Shown: in pieces, positions 34,028 through 40,288 of the stretch
How positions within the stretch are numbered: the stretch's first letter is position 1
How the letters are laid out: every line of letters begins with the position of its first letter
Assembly (NCBI GenBank): GCA_012517855.1
Contig: JAAYUD010000065.1
Span: forward strand, 1 to 43,804
Source of the DNA: Bacteroidales bacterium
GTDB lineage: Bacteria; Bacteroidota; Bacteroidia; Bacteroidales; Bacteroidaceae
Reading direction: 5' to 3'
DNA: 43,804 nucleotides
The notes under the pieces: model-generated
The model's input: only the letters and a program-made list of their open reading frames with translations
Database searches by the model: none
What the model was told of the DNA's origin: nothing
Translations under genes and position numbers: made by a program

Positions 34028-34756
34028 TTAGGTATATAAACCTCCGTTTATTGATATTACTTCGCCTGTGATGTAACTTGATTTTTCTGATGCCAAGAAA
34101 GCCACAAGTTCTGCTACTTCTTCGGGTTTCCCGAACCGTCCGGCTGGTATAAGTTTTTTTAATGTCGTTTCGTCCAGATCTTTTGTCATATCGGTGTCGA
34201 TAAATCCGGGAGCTATAGCGTTAACTGTTATTTTGCGAGGGGCTACTTCTTGAGCCAAAGCCTTTGTTGCACCTATTAGAGCGGCTTTTGCTGCAGAGTA
34301 ATTTGTTTGTCCCGGTAGTCCTTTAATGCCCGACAATGATGTCATGTTAATTATACGACCATAACGGTTCACTATCATATTTTTCAGTAAATGCCGAGTC
34401 GTATAGAAAAAACCAGTTAGAGTAGTTCCAAGTACACTATTCCATTGTTGATCTTCCATAAAAATCATTAAGTTGTCGCTACGGATGCCGGCATTGTTTA
34501 CCAATATTGAAATATATTCTTCTTGATGTCGATTATTCCATTCATCTAATGCCTGACAAATACTATCGGCATTTGATATGTCAAAAGGAAGAAGTTCTCC
34601 TTGTCCTCCTTTTGCTTTGATAAGTTTTAATGTCTCTTCGGCAGCCTCTTTGTTAGACAAATAGTTAATGATAACTGCGATTCCTTCTTCGGCCAATCGC
34701 AAACTGATAGCTCTTCCAATACCACGAGAGCCTCCTGTAATAAGTGCATATTTCAT
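34028..34756 (-). CDS. fabG: 3-oxoacyl-ACP reductase (FabG-type ketoreductase)
   Basis: A 242-residue short-chain dehydrogenase that reduces 3-ketoacyl-ACP with NADPH. It has the cofactor motif GGSRGIGRA, NNAGIRSDN, and the catalytic Ser-Tyr-Lys within SLSGIKGLPGQTNYSAAKAA; the C-terminal SYITGEVISINGGLYT is typical of FabG. It leads the polyene operon with a promoter at 34822-34792, so it is the ketoreductase of this pathway (ApeQ-like). Dedicated function rather than general fatty acid synthesis is inferred from context. Confidence 0.93.
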   Translation of the reverse strand: MKYALITGGSRGIGRAISLRLAEEGIAVIINYLSNKEAAEETLKLIKAKGGQGELLPFDISNADSICQALDEWNNRHQEEYISILVNNAGIRSDNLMIFMEDQQWNSVLGTTLTGFFYTTRHLLKNMIVNRYGRIINMTSLSGIKGLPGQTNYSAAKAALIGATKALAQEVAPRKITVNAIAPGFIDTDMTKDLDETTLKKLIPAGRFGKPEEVAELVAFLASEKSSYITGEVISINGGLYT

Positions 34757-34791
34757 TGTCTATATTAATAGGTTGTCTTTCGTACAATTTG

Positions 34792-34822
34792 CAAAATTAC
34801 TTCTTTTTATGTAAATCACCAA
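34792..34822 (-). promoter_or_regulatory. Predicted promoter of the polyene operon
   Basis: Minus-strand TTGG (34822-34819), a 19-nt spacer and TAATTTTG (34799-34792) fit the Bacteroides -33/-7 pattern exactly in spacing. The leader to the fabG ATG would be about 30 nt. The promoter lies just after the fetB stop, so read-through from fetAB is also possible because no intrinsic terminator is seen between them. Confidence 0.7.
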
Positions 34823-34850
34823 CATATAGAAGCTTTTCCTCGCCTTCTGC

Positions 34851-35639
34851 TCATTTGGGGCGGAGATCTTTTCTTAGTATGCCATAGGTATCAAAAGAGC
34901 GCCGTGATGCTAAAAGTATAGTTACGACGAGCGATATCATCGATGCGCTGAATGTGATCACCATAATCATCATCTGGTATTTGATCGCTATGTTCGGACT
35001 GCTACCGCCTAGTACTTGGCCTATCATTGTACCGGGGAATGCAACCAGTCCCATGACAGCTATATTGGCAATGTTTGGACTGAAACATTTAATGATTGCG
35101 GTTCGTATGAAAGGTATTTGTGCTTCGTAGCGACTTGCACCGTTTCCAAGTAAATACCGATAAAGTTGTTCTTCACGTTGAAGTCCGTCATAATAGGTAT
35201 TAAGTGCTATCACGTTACTCGATAACATGTTGCCCATAATGATGCCGAATATCGGAATAAAGTAGCGGGCACTGAAAATATTGTCAAGTCTCAAGACAAA
35301 GGCTAAGAAGTAAAGTCCCACTAATACAACGCTTCCAAGGAAGCCTATACTAATGGGGATGAGTAAAATGGAAGCTTTGATATTGATACGCTTGATGGCG
35401 GTTTGTCCAGCAACTAATATCATAATAATAACCCACAAAAAATTAATCATAGCATTATTCCAATCAAAAAGATACTTTAAGTAAAGCCCTATTAAAGAGA
35501 GTTGTACTATCATTCGGGCGAAGGCTATAATTGATGATTTGAAAAGTCCTGTTTTGAACTTCGAAATGAAATACATCGGAATGACTAATAATAATAGTCC
35601 GACTAGGAGGCTGATGTAAGAAATATCTATTGTTCCCAT
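34851..35639 (-). CDS. fetB: Iron-export-type ABC permease FetB-like
   Basis: A 262-residue UPF0014/YbbM-family membrane protein with about seven helices. Conserved family blocks are ARMIVQLSLIGLYLKYLF, FGIIMGNMLSSNVIALN and MGLVAFPGTMIGQVLGGSSP. E. coli FetAB exports iron and raises peroxide resistance. It is paired with the ATPase gene upstream (8-nt gap). The iron role is by homology; some relatives have been proposed to act on other substrates. It is the gene immediately upstream of the polyene operon on the same strand. Confidence 0.88.
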   Translation of the reverse strand: MGTIDISYISLLVGLLLLVIPMYFISKFKTGLFKSSIIAFARMIVQLSLIGLYLKYLFDWNNAMINFLWVIIMILVAGQTAIKRINIKASILLIPISIGFLGSVVLVGLYFLAFVLRLDNIFSARYFIPIFGIIMGNMLSSNVIALNTYYDGLQREEQLYRYLLGNGASRYEAQIPFIRTAIIKCFSPNIANIAVMGLVAFPGTMIGQVLGGSSPNIAIKYQMMIMVITFSASMISLVVTILLASRRSFDTYGILRKDLRPK

Positions 35640-35647
35640 TTTATTTG

Positions 35648-36271
35648 TTATAATATGATGTGTTTATCGGCAAAAGAAGCTACTTGCTTATCGTGCGAAA
35701 CAAGAAGTATTGCTTTCCCGTTTTGAGCTTGTTGCCTGAAGAAGTGCATTACTTTGCCTGCCGAAACTGCGTCAAGAGCCGAAGTCGGTTCGTCTGCAAT
35801 AATCAGAGGTTTGTCTAGCAGCGAAGATATTGCTATCATAATACGCTGACGTTGTCCACCGGATATTTCCGATACCCGCTTGTCAAGTAGGTCGGTATCC
35901 AAACCGATGATATGGAAACATTCCAATAGCTTATCCTTGCTGTATTTCAAGTGTCTATTAGCTTTAAGCAGGAAAGGTAATTGTACCATTTCGCTTACCC
36001 ATTCGGAAGGCAAAGCCAGCTCTTGTGGTAGCCATGCTATGCGTTGGCGTATTTTATCGACCGTTGCAGGCGACATTTCTATGTCATCTACTACGATACT
36101 CCCTGATTTTACTGTAACGAACCCAAGTACTGCATTCAGTATTGATGTCTTGCCACAGCCCGATTCTCCTGATATACAAACTATTTCGCCCTTATCTGCT
36201 GACATGTTAAAGTGTTCGAAAACCACTTTTTCGCCATAGTTAAGGTCGATATCTTTTAAATTTAATATCAT
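35648..36271 (-). CDS. fetA: ABC transporter ATPase FetA-like
   Basis: A 207-residue ABC ATP-binding subunit: Walker A GESGCGKTS, Q-loop WLPQELALP, signature EISGGQRQRIMIA, Walker B LIIADEPTSAL and switch His in LLVSHDKQ. It is shorter than most ABC ATPases and matches the YbbL/FetA group. It drives the FetB permease encoded 8 nt downstream. A TAACTTTG element upstream marks the start of this two-gene unit. Confidence 0.9.
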   Translation of the reverse strand: MILNLKDIDLNYGEKVVFEHFNMSADKGEIVCISGESGCGKTSILNAVLGFVTVKSGSIVVDDIEMSPATVDKIRQRIAWLPQELALPSEWVSEMVQLPFLLKANRHLKYSKDKLLECFHIIGLDTDLLDKRVSEISGGQRQRIMIAISSLLDKPLIIADEPTSALDAVSAGKVMHFFRQQAQNGKAILLVSHDKQVASFADKHIIL

Positions 36272-36311
36272 TTTTACTTTTTCTGTTTATACGCTTTGAT
36301 ATATCTTATTG

Positions 36312-36319
36312 CAAAGTTA
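36312..36319 (-). promoter_or_regulatory. Predicted -7 element for fetAB
   Basis: Minus-strand TAACTTTG lies 41 nt before the fetA ATG, with TTGC at 36340-36337 as a possible -33 (17-nt spacing, slightly short). Confidence 0.6.
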
Positions 36320-36527
36320 GAAATTAATCTCGGTAAGCAATAATATGATATGTATTATTAATAATATACTACTTTGCGACTTTGTTCGATAGATCCCATC
36401 ACATGCGACTTTTGTTTATCAGATTGTTATGCGAAGTGGAGATACGCTAGAGCTATTCATGTAAGTTCAATTTTGTTGTTACATTCTTTTGTCTTTTTAA
36501 ACGGGATAAGTGCAAGTAAATGTTTTC

Positions 36528-36611
36528 GTCCTTATGTTTTTTCCGACTCATGCCCGTGAGTCGGAAAAAACATAAGGACAAAACTTGCGACTCACGCCCG
36601 TGAGTCGCAAG
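36528..36611. repeat. Two tandem hairpins sharing a core
   Basis: Hairpin 1 (36528-36579) has 23-bp perfect arms and a TGCCCG loop; its stem can extend by another 5 bp with one bulge. Hairpin 2 (36584-36611) has 11-bp perfect arms and a CGCCCG loop. Both contain the core CGACTCAYGCCCGTGAGTCG. They lie downstream of uraA. Hairpin 1 contains internal A/T runs, but neither is followed by a clean T-run on the minus strand, so a plain terminator is doubtful. Confidence 0.9.
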
Positions 36612-36668
36612 CTATATCAATAGTGTGTTTAAAAAACTATCTGAAGTTGCCGTGATATCCTTTTGGTC

Positions 36669-37868
36669 CTATTTTTGTTCTTCTGCTTTTTCTTTTGGAA
36701 GAACCAGATTGAGCATGACGCCTATTATTGCCGAAAGCCCTATCCCCGAAAGCGAGAAACTTCCCCAATTGAGCATGGCGCCACCTATACCCGAAGTTAG
36801 CGTGATGGATATGATAATAATATTTCTGGTCTCGCTTAGATCAACTTTATTTTTAATGAGGTTGTTTACTCCTACACTGGCTATTGTGCCGAATAGAAGT
36901 AGCATAATGCCTCCCAATATGGCCTGAGGGATGGACCGCAGCAATGCACTCAACTTTCCGATGACTGAGAAAATGATAGCTGATATAGCCGCAATACGGA
37001 TGACTTGTGGATTGGTTATCTTGGTTAGCGACATGGCCCCTGTTACTTCTGCATAAGTGGTGACAGGAGGTCCTCCAAGAAATCCTGCCGTCATACATGC
37101 CAAACCGTCGCCTAAAAGAGTGCGGTGCAATCCGGGATCTTTCGTGAAATCTTTTCCTGCTACGTCGCTTACTACAAATACGTCTCCTATATGTTCGATA
37201 ATGGGAGCAATTGCTACCGGTATCATGTATAGTATAGGTTGCCAAGAAAAGTGTGGAGTAATAAATTTAGGAAAAGCAAGCCACGAAGCGGCGTATACAC
37301 TGCTCATATCGACATTGTAGAAAATAATTGCAACCGTGTAGCCCACAACAATGCCGCTGACGATGGGAATAAGCTTTAATAATCCTCTGGTATAAGCAGA
37401 GACTATCACAGCCGTAGCCAGTGATATAATGGCCAATGTCCAGTTGCTCTTTGCCATATTGACCGCACTTCCGGAGAGTGTTAGGCCGATAAGAATAATA
37501 ACGGGGCCTACTACTACAGGAGGAAAAAATCTATCTAATATCTTTTTGCCTTGCCATTTGACAAGTCCTGACACTGTAAAATAGACAAGAGAAACTCCCA
37601 TCATGCCCGATAAGGTTCCTGGTAGTCCGTATAGCTTAGTAGCTTCCAGTATGGGAGCAATAAAAGCGAAACTGCTTCCAAGAAATATAGGAACTTTACC
37701 TTTTGTAACTAAGTGGAAAATTAACGTACCGATGCCCGCTGTAAATAGAGCGGTAGCAGGGTCTAAACCTACAAGAATTGGTACTAAAACAGTTGCCCCG
37801 AATGCAACAAAGAGAAATTGCACTCCGACAATTCCTTTACGCCATGGTGATAGATTATTGGGATCCAT
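36669..37868 (-). CDS. uraA: Uracil permease (NCS2 family)
   Basis: A 399-residue nucleobase:cation symporter-2 with about 14 membrane segments. Family blocks are VGVQFLFVAFGATVLVPIL at the start, VGPVIILIGLTLSGSA, AIAPIIEHIGDVFVVSD (substrate-site Glu region) and GGPPVTTYAEVTGAMSLT. It imports uracil with protons. It is monocistronic on the minus strand, with a TACTTTTG element upstream and hairpins downstream. Xanthine/uracil specificity cannot be proven, but the motifs are closest to UraA. Confidence 0.93.
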   Translation of the reverse strand: MDPNNLSPWRKGIVGVQFLFVAFGATVLVPILVGLDPATALFTAGIGTLIFHLVTKGKVPIFLGSSFAFIAPILEATKLYGLPGTLSGMMGVSLVYFTVSGLVKWQGKKILDRFFPPVVVGPVIILIGLTLSGSAVNMAKSNWTLAIISLATAVIVSAYTRGLLKLIPIVSGIVVGYTVAIIFYNVDMSSVYAASWLAFPKFITPHFSWQPILYMIPVAIAPIIEHIGDVFVVSDVAGKDFTKDPGLHRTLLGDGLACMTAGFLGGPPVTTYAEVTGAMSLTKITNPQVIRIAAISAIIFSVIGKLSALLRSIPQAILGGIMLLLFGTIASVGVNNLIKNKVDLSETRNIIIISITLTSGIGGAMLNWGSFSLSGIGLSAIIGVMLNLVLPKEKAEEQK

Positions 37869-37886
37869 TGTTTAAAAATTGTTTCG

Positions 37887-37894
37887 CAAAAGTA
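37887..37894 (-). promoter_or_regulatory. Predicted -7 element for uraA
   Basis: Minus-strand TACTTTTG lies 19 nt before the uraA ATG. The -33 box is unclear. Confidence 0.5.
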
Positions 37895-37958
37895 ATAATA
37901 AAATTTACTTTTCGCTCTAACTATTTTGTCAAATTGCAAAGATTCTTCCATTTTTTCA

Positions 37959-37966
37959 TATCTTTG
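37959..37966 (+). promoter_or_regulatory. Predicted -7 element for the SGNH hydrolase operon
   Basis: TATCTTTG lies 20 nt before the ATG at 37986 and diverges from the uraA promoter. A TTGC at about 37934 is a possible -33 box at slightly long spacing. Confidence 0.6.
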
Positions 37967-37985
37967 TTTCAAAAATTGAGATGTG

Positions 37986-38645
37986 ATGAAAAGATTATCT
38001 ACCTTTTTGATATTATTGTTTTGTGCTATTCTCTCTATTACTGCTCAAAGAGTAATAAAGGTGGCATGTGTAGGAAATAGTATAACGGAGGGGTTCGGTT
38101 TGCAACATCCGGAAACAGATAGTTATCCAGTTGTGTTAGGACGATTGTTGGGTAAGAATTATGATGTTCGCAATTTTGGTGTCAGTGCTTCTACTTTGTT
38201 GCTGAAGGGTGATTATCCTTATATGATGCGTCCTGCTTACGCTCGTGCGTTGGCTTTCGAACCGGATATTGTGACAATAAAACTTGGAACTAATGATTCA
38301 AAACCTCAAAATTGGAAGTTTAAGAAGTATTTTGCTAAAGATCTGTGCTCAATGATAAAGTCTTTTCGGAAATTAAAATCTCGGCCCGTAATATTTCTTT
38401 GCTATCCTGCTACTGCTTATGCTGTTCAGTGGGGTATTAATAACAAGGTGATAGAGAACGAAATGATTCCTATTATCAATAAAGTGGCGTCAAAATACAA
38501 GTTGAAGGTAATTGATACTCATCGTGCTACGGCTGGAATGAAAGAGCATTTTCCTGACAATATACATCCGGATGCCGTAGGCGCGCGAGTGCTTGCCGAA
38601 ACTATTTATAATTCATTAGCTATAGTTCGGCTGTCGACAAAATAG
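37986..38645 (+). CDS. Secreted SGNH/GDSL hydrolase
   Basis: A 219-residue esterase with signal peptide (MKRLSTFLILLFCAILSITA) and the SGNH blocks: GNSIT (nucleophile Ser), FGVSAST, GTND (Asn) and DNIHPD (Asp-x-x-His). Related Bacteroides proteins act as sialate or carbohydrate O-acetylesterases or lysophospholipases in the periplasm. A GTG two codons upstream is disregarded in favour of the ATG at 37986, which fits the promoter. A methyltransferase-like gene follows after 6 nt. Nothing nearby points to a specific ester. Confidence 0.85.
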   Translation: MKRLSTFLILLFCAILSITAQRVIKVACVGNSITEGFGLQHPETDSYPVVLGRLLGKNYDVRNFGVSASTLLLKGDYPYMMRPAYARALAFEPDIVTIKLGTNDSKPQNWKFKKYFAKDLCSMIKSFRKLKSRPVIFLCYPATAYAVQWGINNKVIENEMIPIINKVASKYKLKVIDTHRATAGMKEHFPDNIHPDAVGARVLAETIYNSLAIVRLSTK

Positions 38646-38651
38646 TAGCAG

Positions 38652-39281
38652 ATGTTGATACCTGTAAAATATAAACGGCCATTCGTTTGGCTTCGACGTT
38701 TCAGAAATCGTTGTGGTTATGGCATTCATTCTCCGTTTGCTTTTCATTTAATTACGGACGTTGTCAATGAAAAGTTACCTTACTATGACTATTCAGACCT
38801 GCGGAATTTGGAACGCACATTGATTGGAAACGGTTGTAGAAAGTTATTCCCACAAAACGAGTCTATAAAACTTCGCCGTTTACTTTATCGTTTGGCAAAC
38901 TATGTTCACCCTCAATACATTGTTTTTGTCGGAGAAGAAACAATGCTGTTCAGTTATCTGAAGAAAGCTTGCCGCAAAGCTCATAGTGTTCAGACTCTTA
39001 ATGGAATAATAGGCATGCAGCCGCAGACTTATTTTTTGGTGTATATCCGCTTTGGATTTAATGTTATTCAACTCGAAGATATTTGTCGGTACTATATTGA
39101 TAGAGCTTCTACTAATTCATTGCTTGTTGTTCAAGGTATCGGTTTCTCTTGTGAAATGAAAATCTTTTGGAAGCGGTTGAAAACTTATCCGCAGGTGAGT
39201 ATTACATTTGATTTGTATGATGTCGGACTTGTGTTTTTTGATCATTCAAAGATAAAACAGGATTATATTGTGAACTTTTAA
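38652..39281 (+). CDS. Conserved Bacteroidetes protein, degenerate methyltransferase-like
   Basis: A 209-residue protein starting RRFRNRCGYGIHSPFAFHLI (residues ~15-34), an N-terminal signature of a Bacteroidetes group related to class I SAM methyltransferases. The Rossmann region is reduced: YIVFVGEETMLFSYLKKACR could be strand 1 but lacks the Gly-rich loop. A DVGLVFFDHSKIKQDYIVNF end resembles the group. It probably no longer methylates, or uses an altered site. It is 6 nt after the SGNH gene and before the cobalamin adenosyltransferase. The function is unknown. Confidence 0.7.
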   Translation: MLIPVKYKRPFVWLRRFRNRCGYGIHSPFAFHLITDVVNEKLPYYDYSDLRNLERTLIGNGCRKLFPQNESIKLRRLLYRLANYVHPQYIVFVGEETMLFSYLKKACRKAHSVQTLNGIIGMQPQTYFLVYIRFGFNVIQLEDICRYYIDRASTNSLLVVQGIGFSCEMKIFWKRLKTYPQVSITFDLYDVGLVFFDHSKIKQDYIVNF

Positions 39282-39319
39282 ATTTCTCAATTGTTATATA
39301 TTAAATAAAACGTATCATT

Positions 39320-39883
39320 ATGAAGAATACCGTTTATACTCATACCGGTGATAAAGGAACAACCGGACTGATAGGAGGTACTCGTATCGCCAAAAGCGAT
39401 AAACAGCTTGAAGCTTATGGCTCTGTTGATGAATTGAACTCTTTTGTGGGGTTGCTTTATACTTATATTATAAATGATCACGATAAAGGAGTCTTATTTA
39501 CGATACAAAACAAACTTCATCAAGTGTGTAGCTGTCTGGCTACTGATTATTCTAGTGCCGGTTTGTCGAGAATAAAGAAGCTGACTTCTGAAAATGTTAA
39601 AAGCATGGAGCACGAAATTGATGTTATCAATGCCCAATTACCGCTATTGAACTCGTTTATTTTACCTGGAGGATGTAGAGCAGCTGCAGTGGCTCATATC
39701 TGTCGAACCGTTTGTAGAAGAGCTGAAAGAAGAATTTACTCTTTTCGAGACGAACAACATCCGGTAGATCACGAATTGCTTGAATACATGAATCGGTTGT
39801 CTGATTACTTTTTTGTTTTGTCGCGAAAAGTTAATATAGAAAATAAAACTGATGAAATTTTATGGGATAATAGTTGCATATAG
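39320..39883 (+). CDS. Cob(I)alamin adenosyltransferase, PduO type
   Basis: Transfers the adenosyl group of ATP to cob(I)alamin to make adenosylcobalamin. The 187-residue trimeric-type enzyme shows the family start VYTHTGDKGTTGLIGGTRIAK and DKQLEAYGSVDELNSFVG (ATP site), and HICRTVCRRAERRIYS in the C-terminal helix. It supplies coenzyme B12, needed by methylmalonyl-CoA mutase in propionate formation in Bacteroides. No cobalamin riboswitch is visible upstream; the 38-nt gap suggests co-transcription with the two preceding genes. Confidence 0.93.
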   Translation: MKNTVYTHTGDKGTTGLIGGTRIAKSDKQLEAYGSVDELNSFVGLLYTYIINDHDKGVLFTIQNKLHQVCSCLATDYSSAGLSRIKKLTSENVKSMEHEIDVINAQLPLLNSFILPGGCRAAAVAHICRTVCRRAERRIYSFRDEQHPVDHELLEYMNRLSDYFFVLSRKVNIENKTDEILWDNSCI

Positions 39884-39903
39884 GATATTTTATTATACTT
39901 TTG
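39874..39903 (+). promoter_or_regulatory. Predicted promoter of the DUF2795 gene
   Basis: TTGC (39874-39877), an 18-nt spacer and TACTTTTG (39896-39903) fit the Bacteroides pattern. The start would give a leader of about 40 nt. Confidence 0.6.
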
Positions 39904-39953
39904 CGGAAAAATTAGACGAATATTTTGAATAAAATTTTAAATTATTTTTAGCT

Positions 39954-40175
39954 ATGTATTGGACATTGGAATTAGCATCAAAATTGGAAGATGCGCCTTG
40001 GCCTGCAACTAAGGATGAGCTTATTGATTATGCCATGCGATCCGGGGCTCCACTTGAAGTAATAGAGAATCTTCAGGAAATGGAAGATGAAGGCGAAGTA
40101 TATGAGAGTATTGAGGATATATGGCCTGATTATCCAACCAAAGAAGATTTCTTCTTCAACGAAGAAGAGTATTGA
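39954..40175 (+). CDS. DUF2795 small acidic protein
   Basis: A 73-residue acidic protein. MYWTLELASKLEDAPWPATKDELIDYAMRSG contains the DUF2795 pattern of helices, in which LEDAPWPATKDELIDYA is the core. The C-terminus EDFFFNEEEY is strongly acidic. It is widespread and highly conserved in Bacteroidetes and its role is unknown. It has its own promoter and a strong terminator 40 nt downstream, suggesting a short, abundant, monocistronic mRNA. Confidence 0.88.
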   Translation: MYWTLELASKLEDAPWPATKDELIDYAMRSGAPLEVIENLQEMEDEGEVYESIEDIWPDYPTKEDFFFNEEEY

Positions 40176-40216
40176 ACAAAAAAGCATAGACTCATTAAGA
40201 TTTATTGAGTTACCGA

Positions 40217-40251
40217 GGCAAATGACTTGGAAAGAGGTCGTTTGCCTTTTT
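40217..40251 (+). terminator. Intrinsic terminator after DUF2795 gene
   Basis: The stem GGCAAATGAC/GTCGTTTGCC (one G-U pair, 10-nt loop) is followed by five T. It lies only 38 nt before the next ATG at 40289, so that gene needs read-through or a promoter inside this short gap. Confidence 0.85.
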
Positions 40252-40288
40252 CTTCAACCGTTACAAACCTATTACAAATAAATGAATC

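Larger units (their letters stand above)
15173..34756 (-). other. Aryl polyene/flexirubin-type biosynthetic gene cluster
   Basis: Twenty-one same-strand genes with short gaps or overlaps encode a complete type II polyene synthase (KS, CLF, ACP, KR, DH, TE), acyl-, glycosyl- and methyltransferases, FAD oxidoreductases and an export set. The composition parallels known APE clusters (KS/CLF pair, two ACPs, two dehydratases, LolA-like, MMPL) and flexirubin clusters of Bacteroidetes. No tyrosine or histidine ammonia-lyase and no DarA/DarB-like pair are inside. The product is inferred to be a polyene carboxylate esterified to a lipid and carried to the outer membrane. Confidence 0.85.
36272..36668. 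other. Intergenic region between uraA and fetA
   Basis: About 400 nt without a convincing gene. It holds the fetAB promoter near 36319, an AT-rich stretch at 36340-36370, and the tandem hairpins at 36528-36611. A 61-codon plus-strand frame at 36374-36559 runs into the first hairpin and has no coding signature. Confidence 0.75.

Noticed and set aside
15173-34756. Dialkylresorcinol (DarA/DarB) or full flexirubin cluster
   Set aside because: No FabH-like DarB or DarA-like cyclase is present. All full-length KSs are of the FabF type.
36374-36559. 61-codon plus-strand frame in the uraA-fetA gap
   Set aside because: It ends inside a palindrome and has no coding signature or homology.
36853-37245. 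130-codon minus-strand frame rich in His, Arg and Cys
   Set aside because: It is a shifted frame inside uraA, and its composition is typical of an out-of-frame translation.
39282-39319. Cobalamin riboswitch before the adenosyltransferase
   Set aside because: The gap is only 38 nt and has no B12-box-like sequence or structure.
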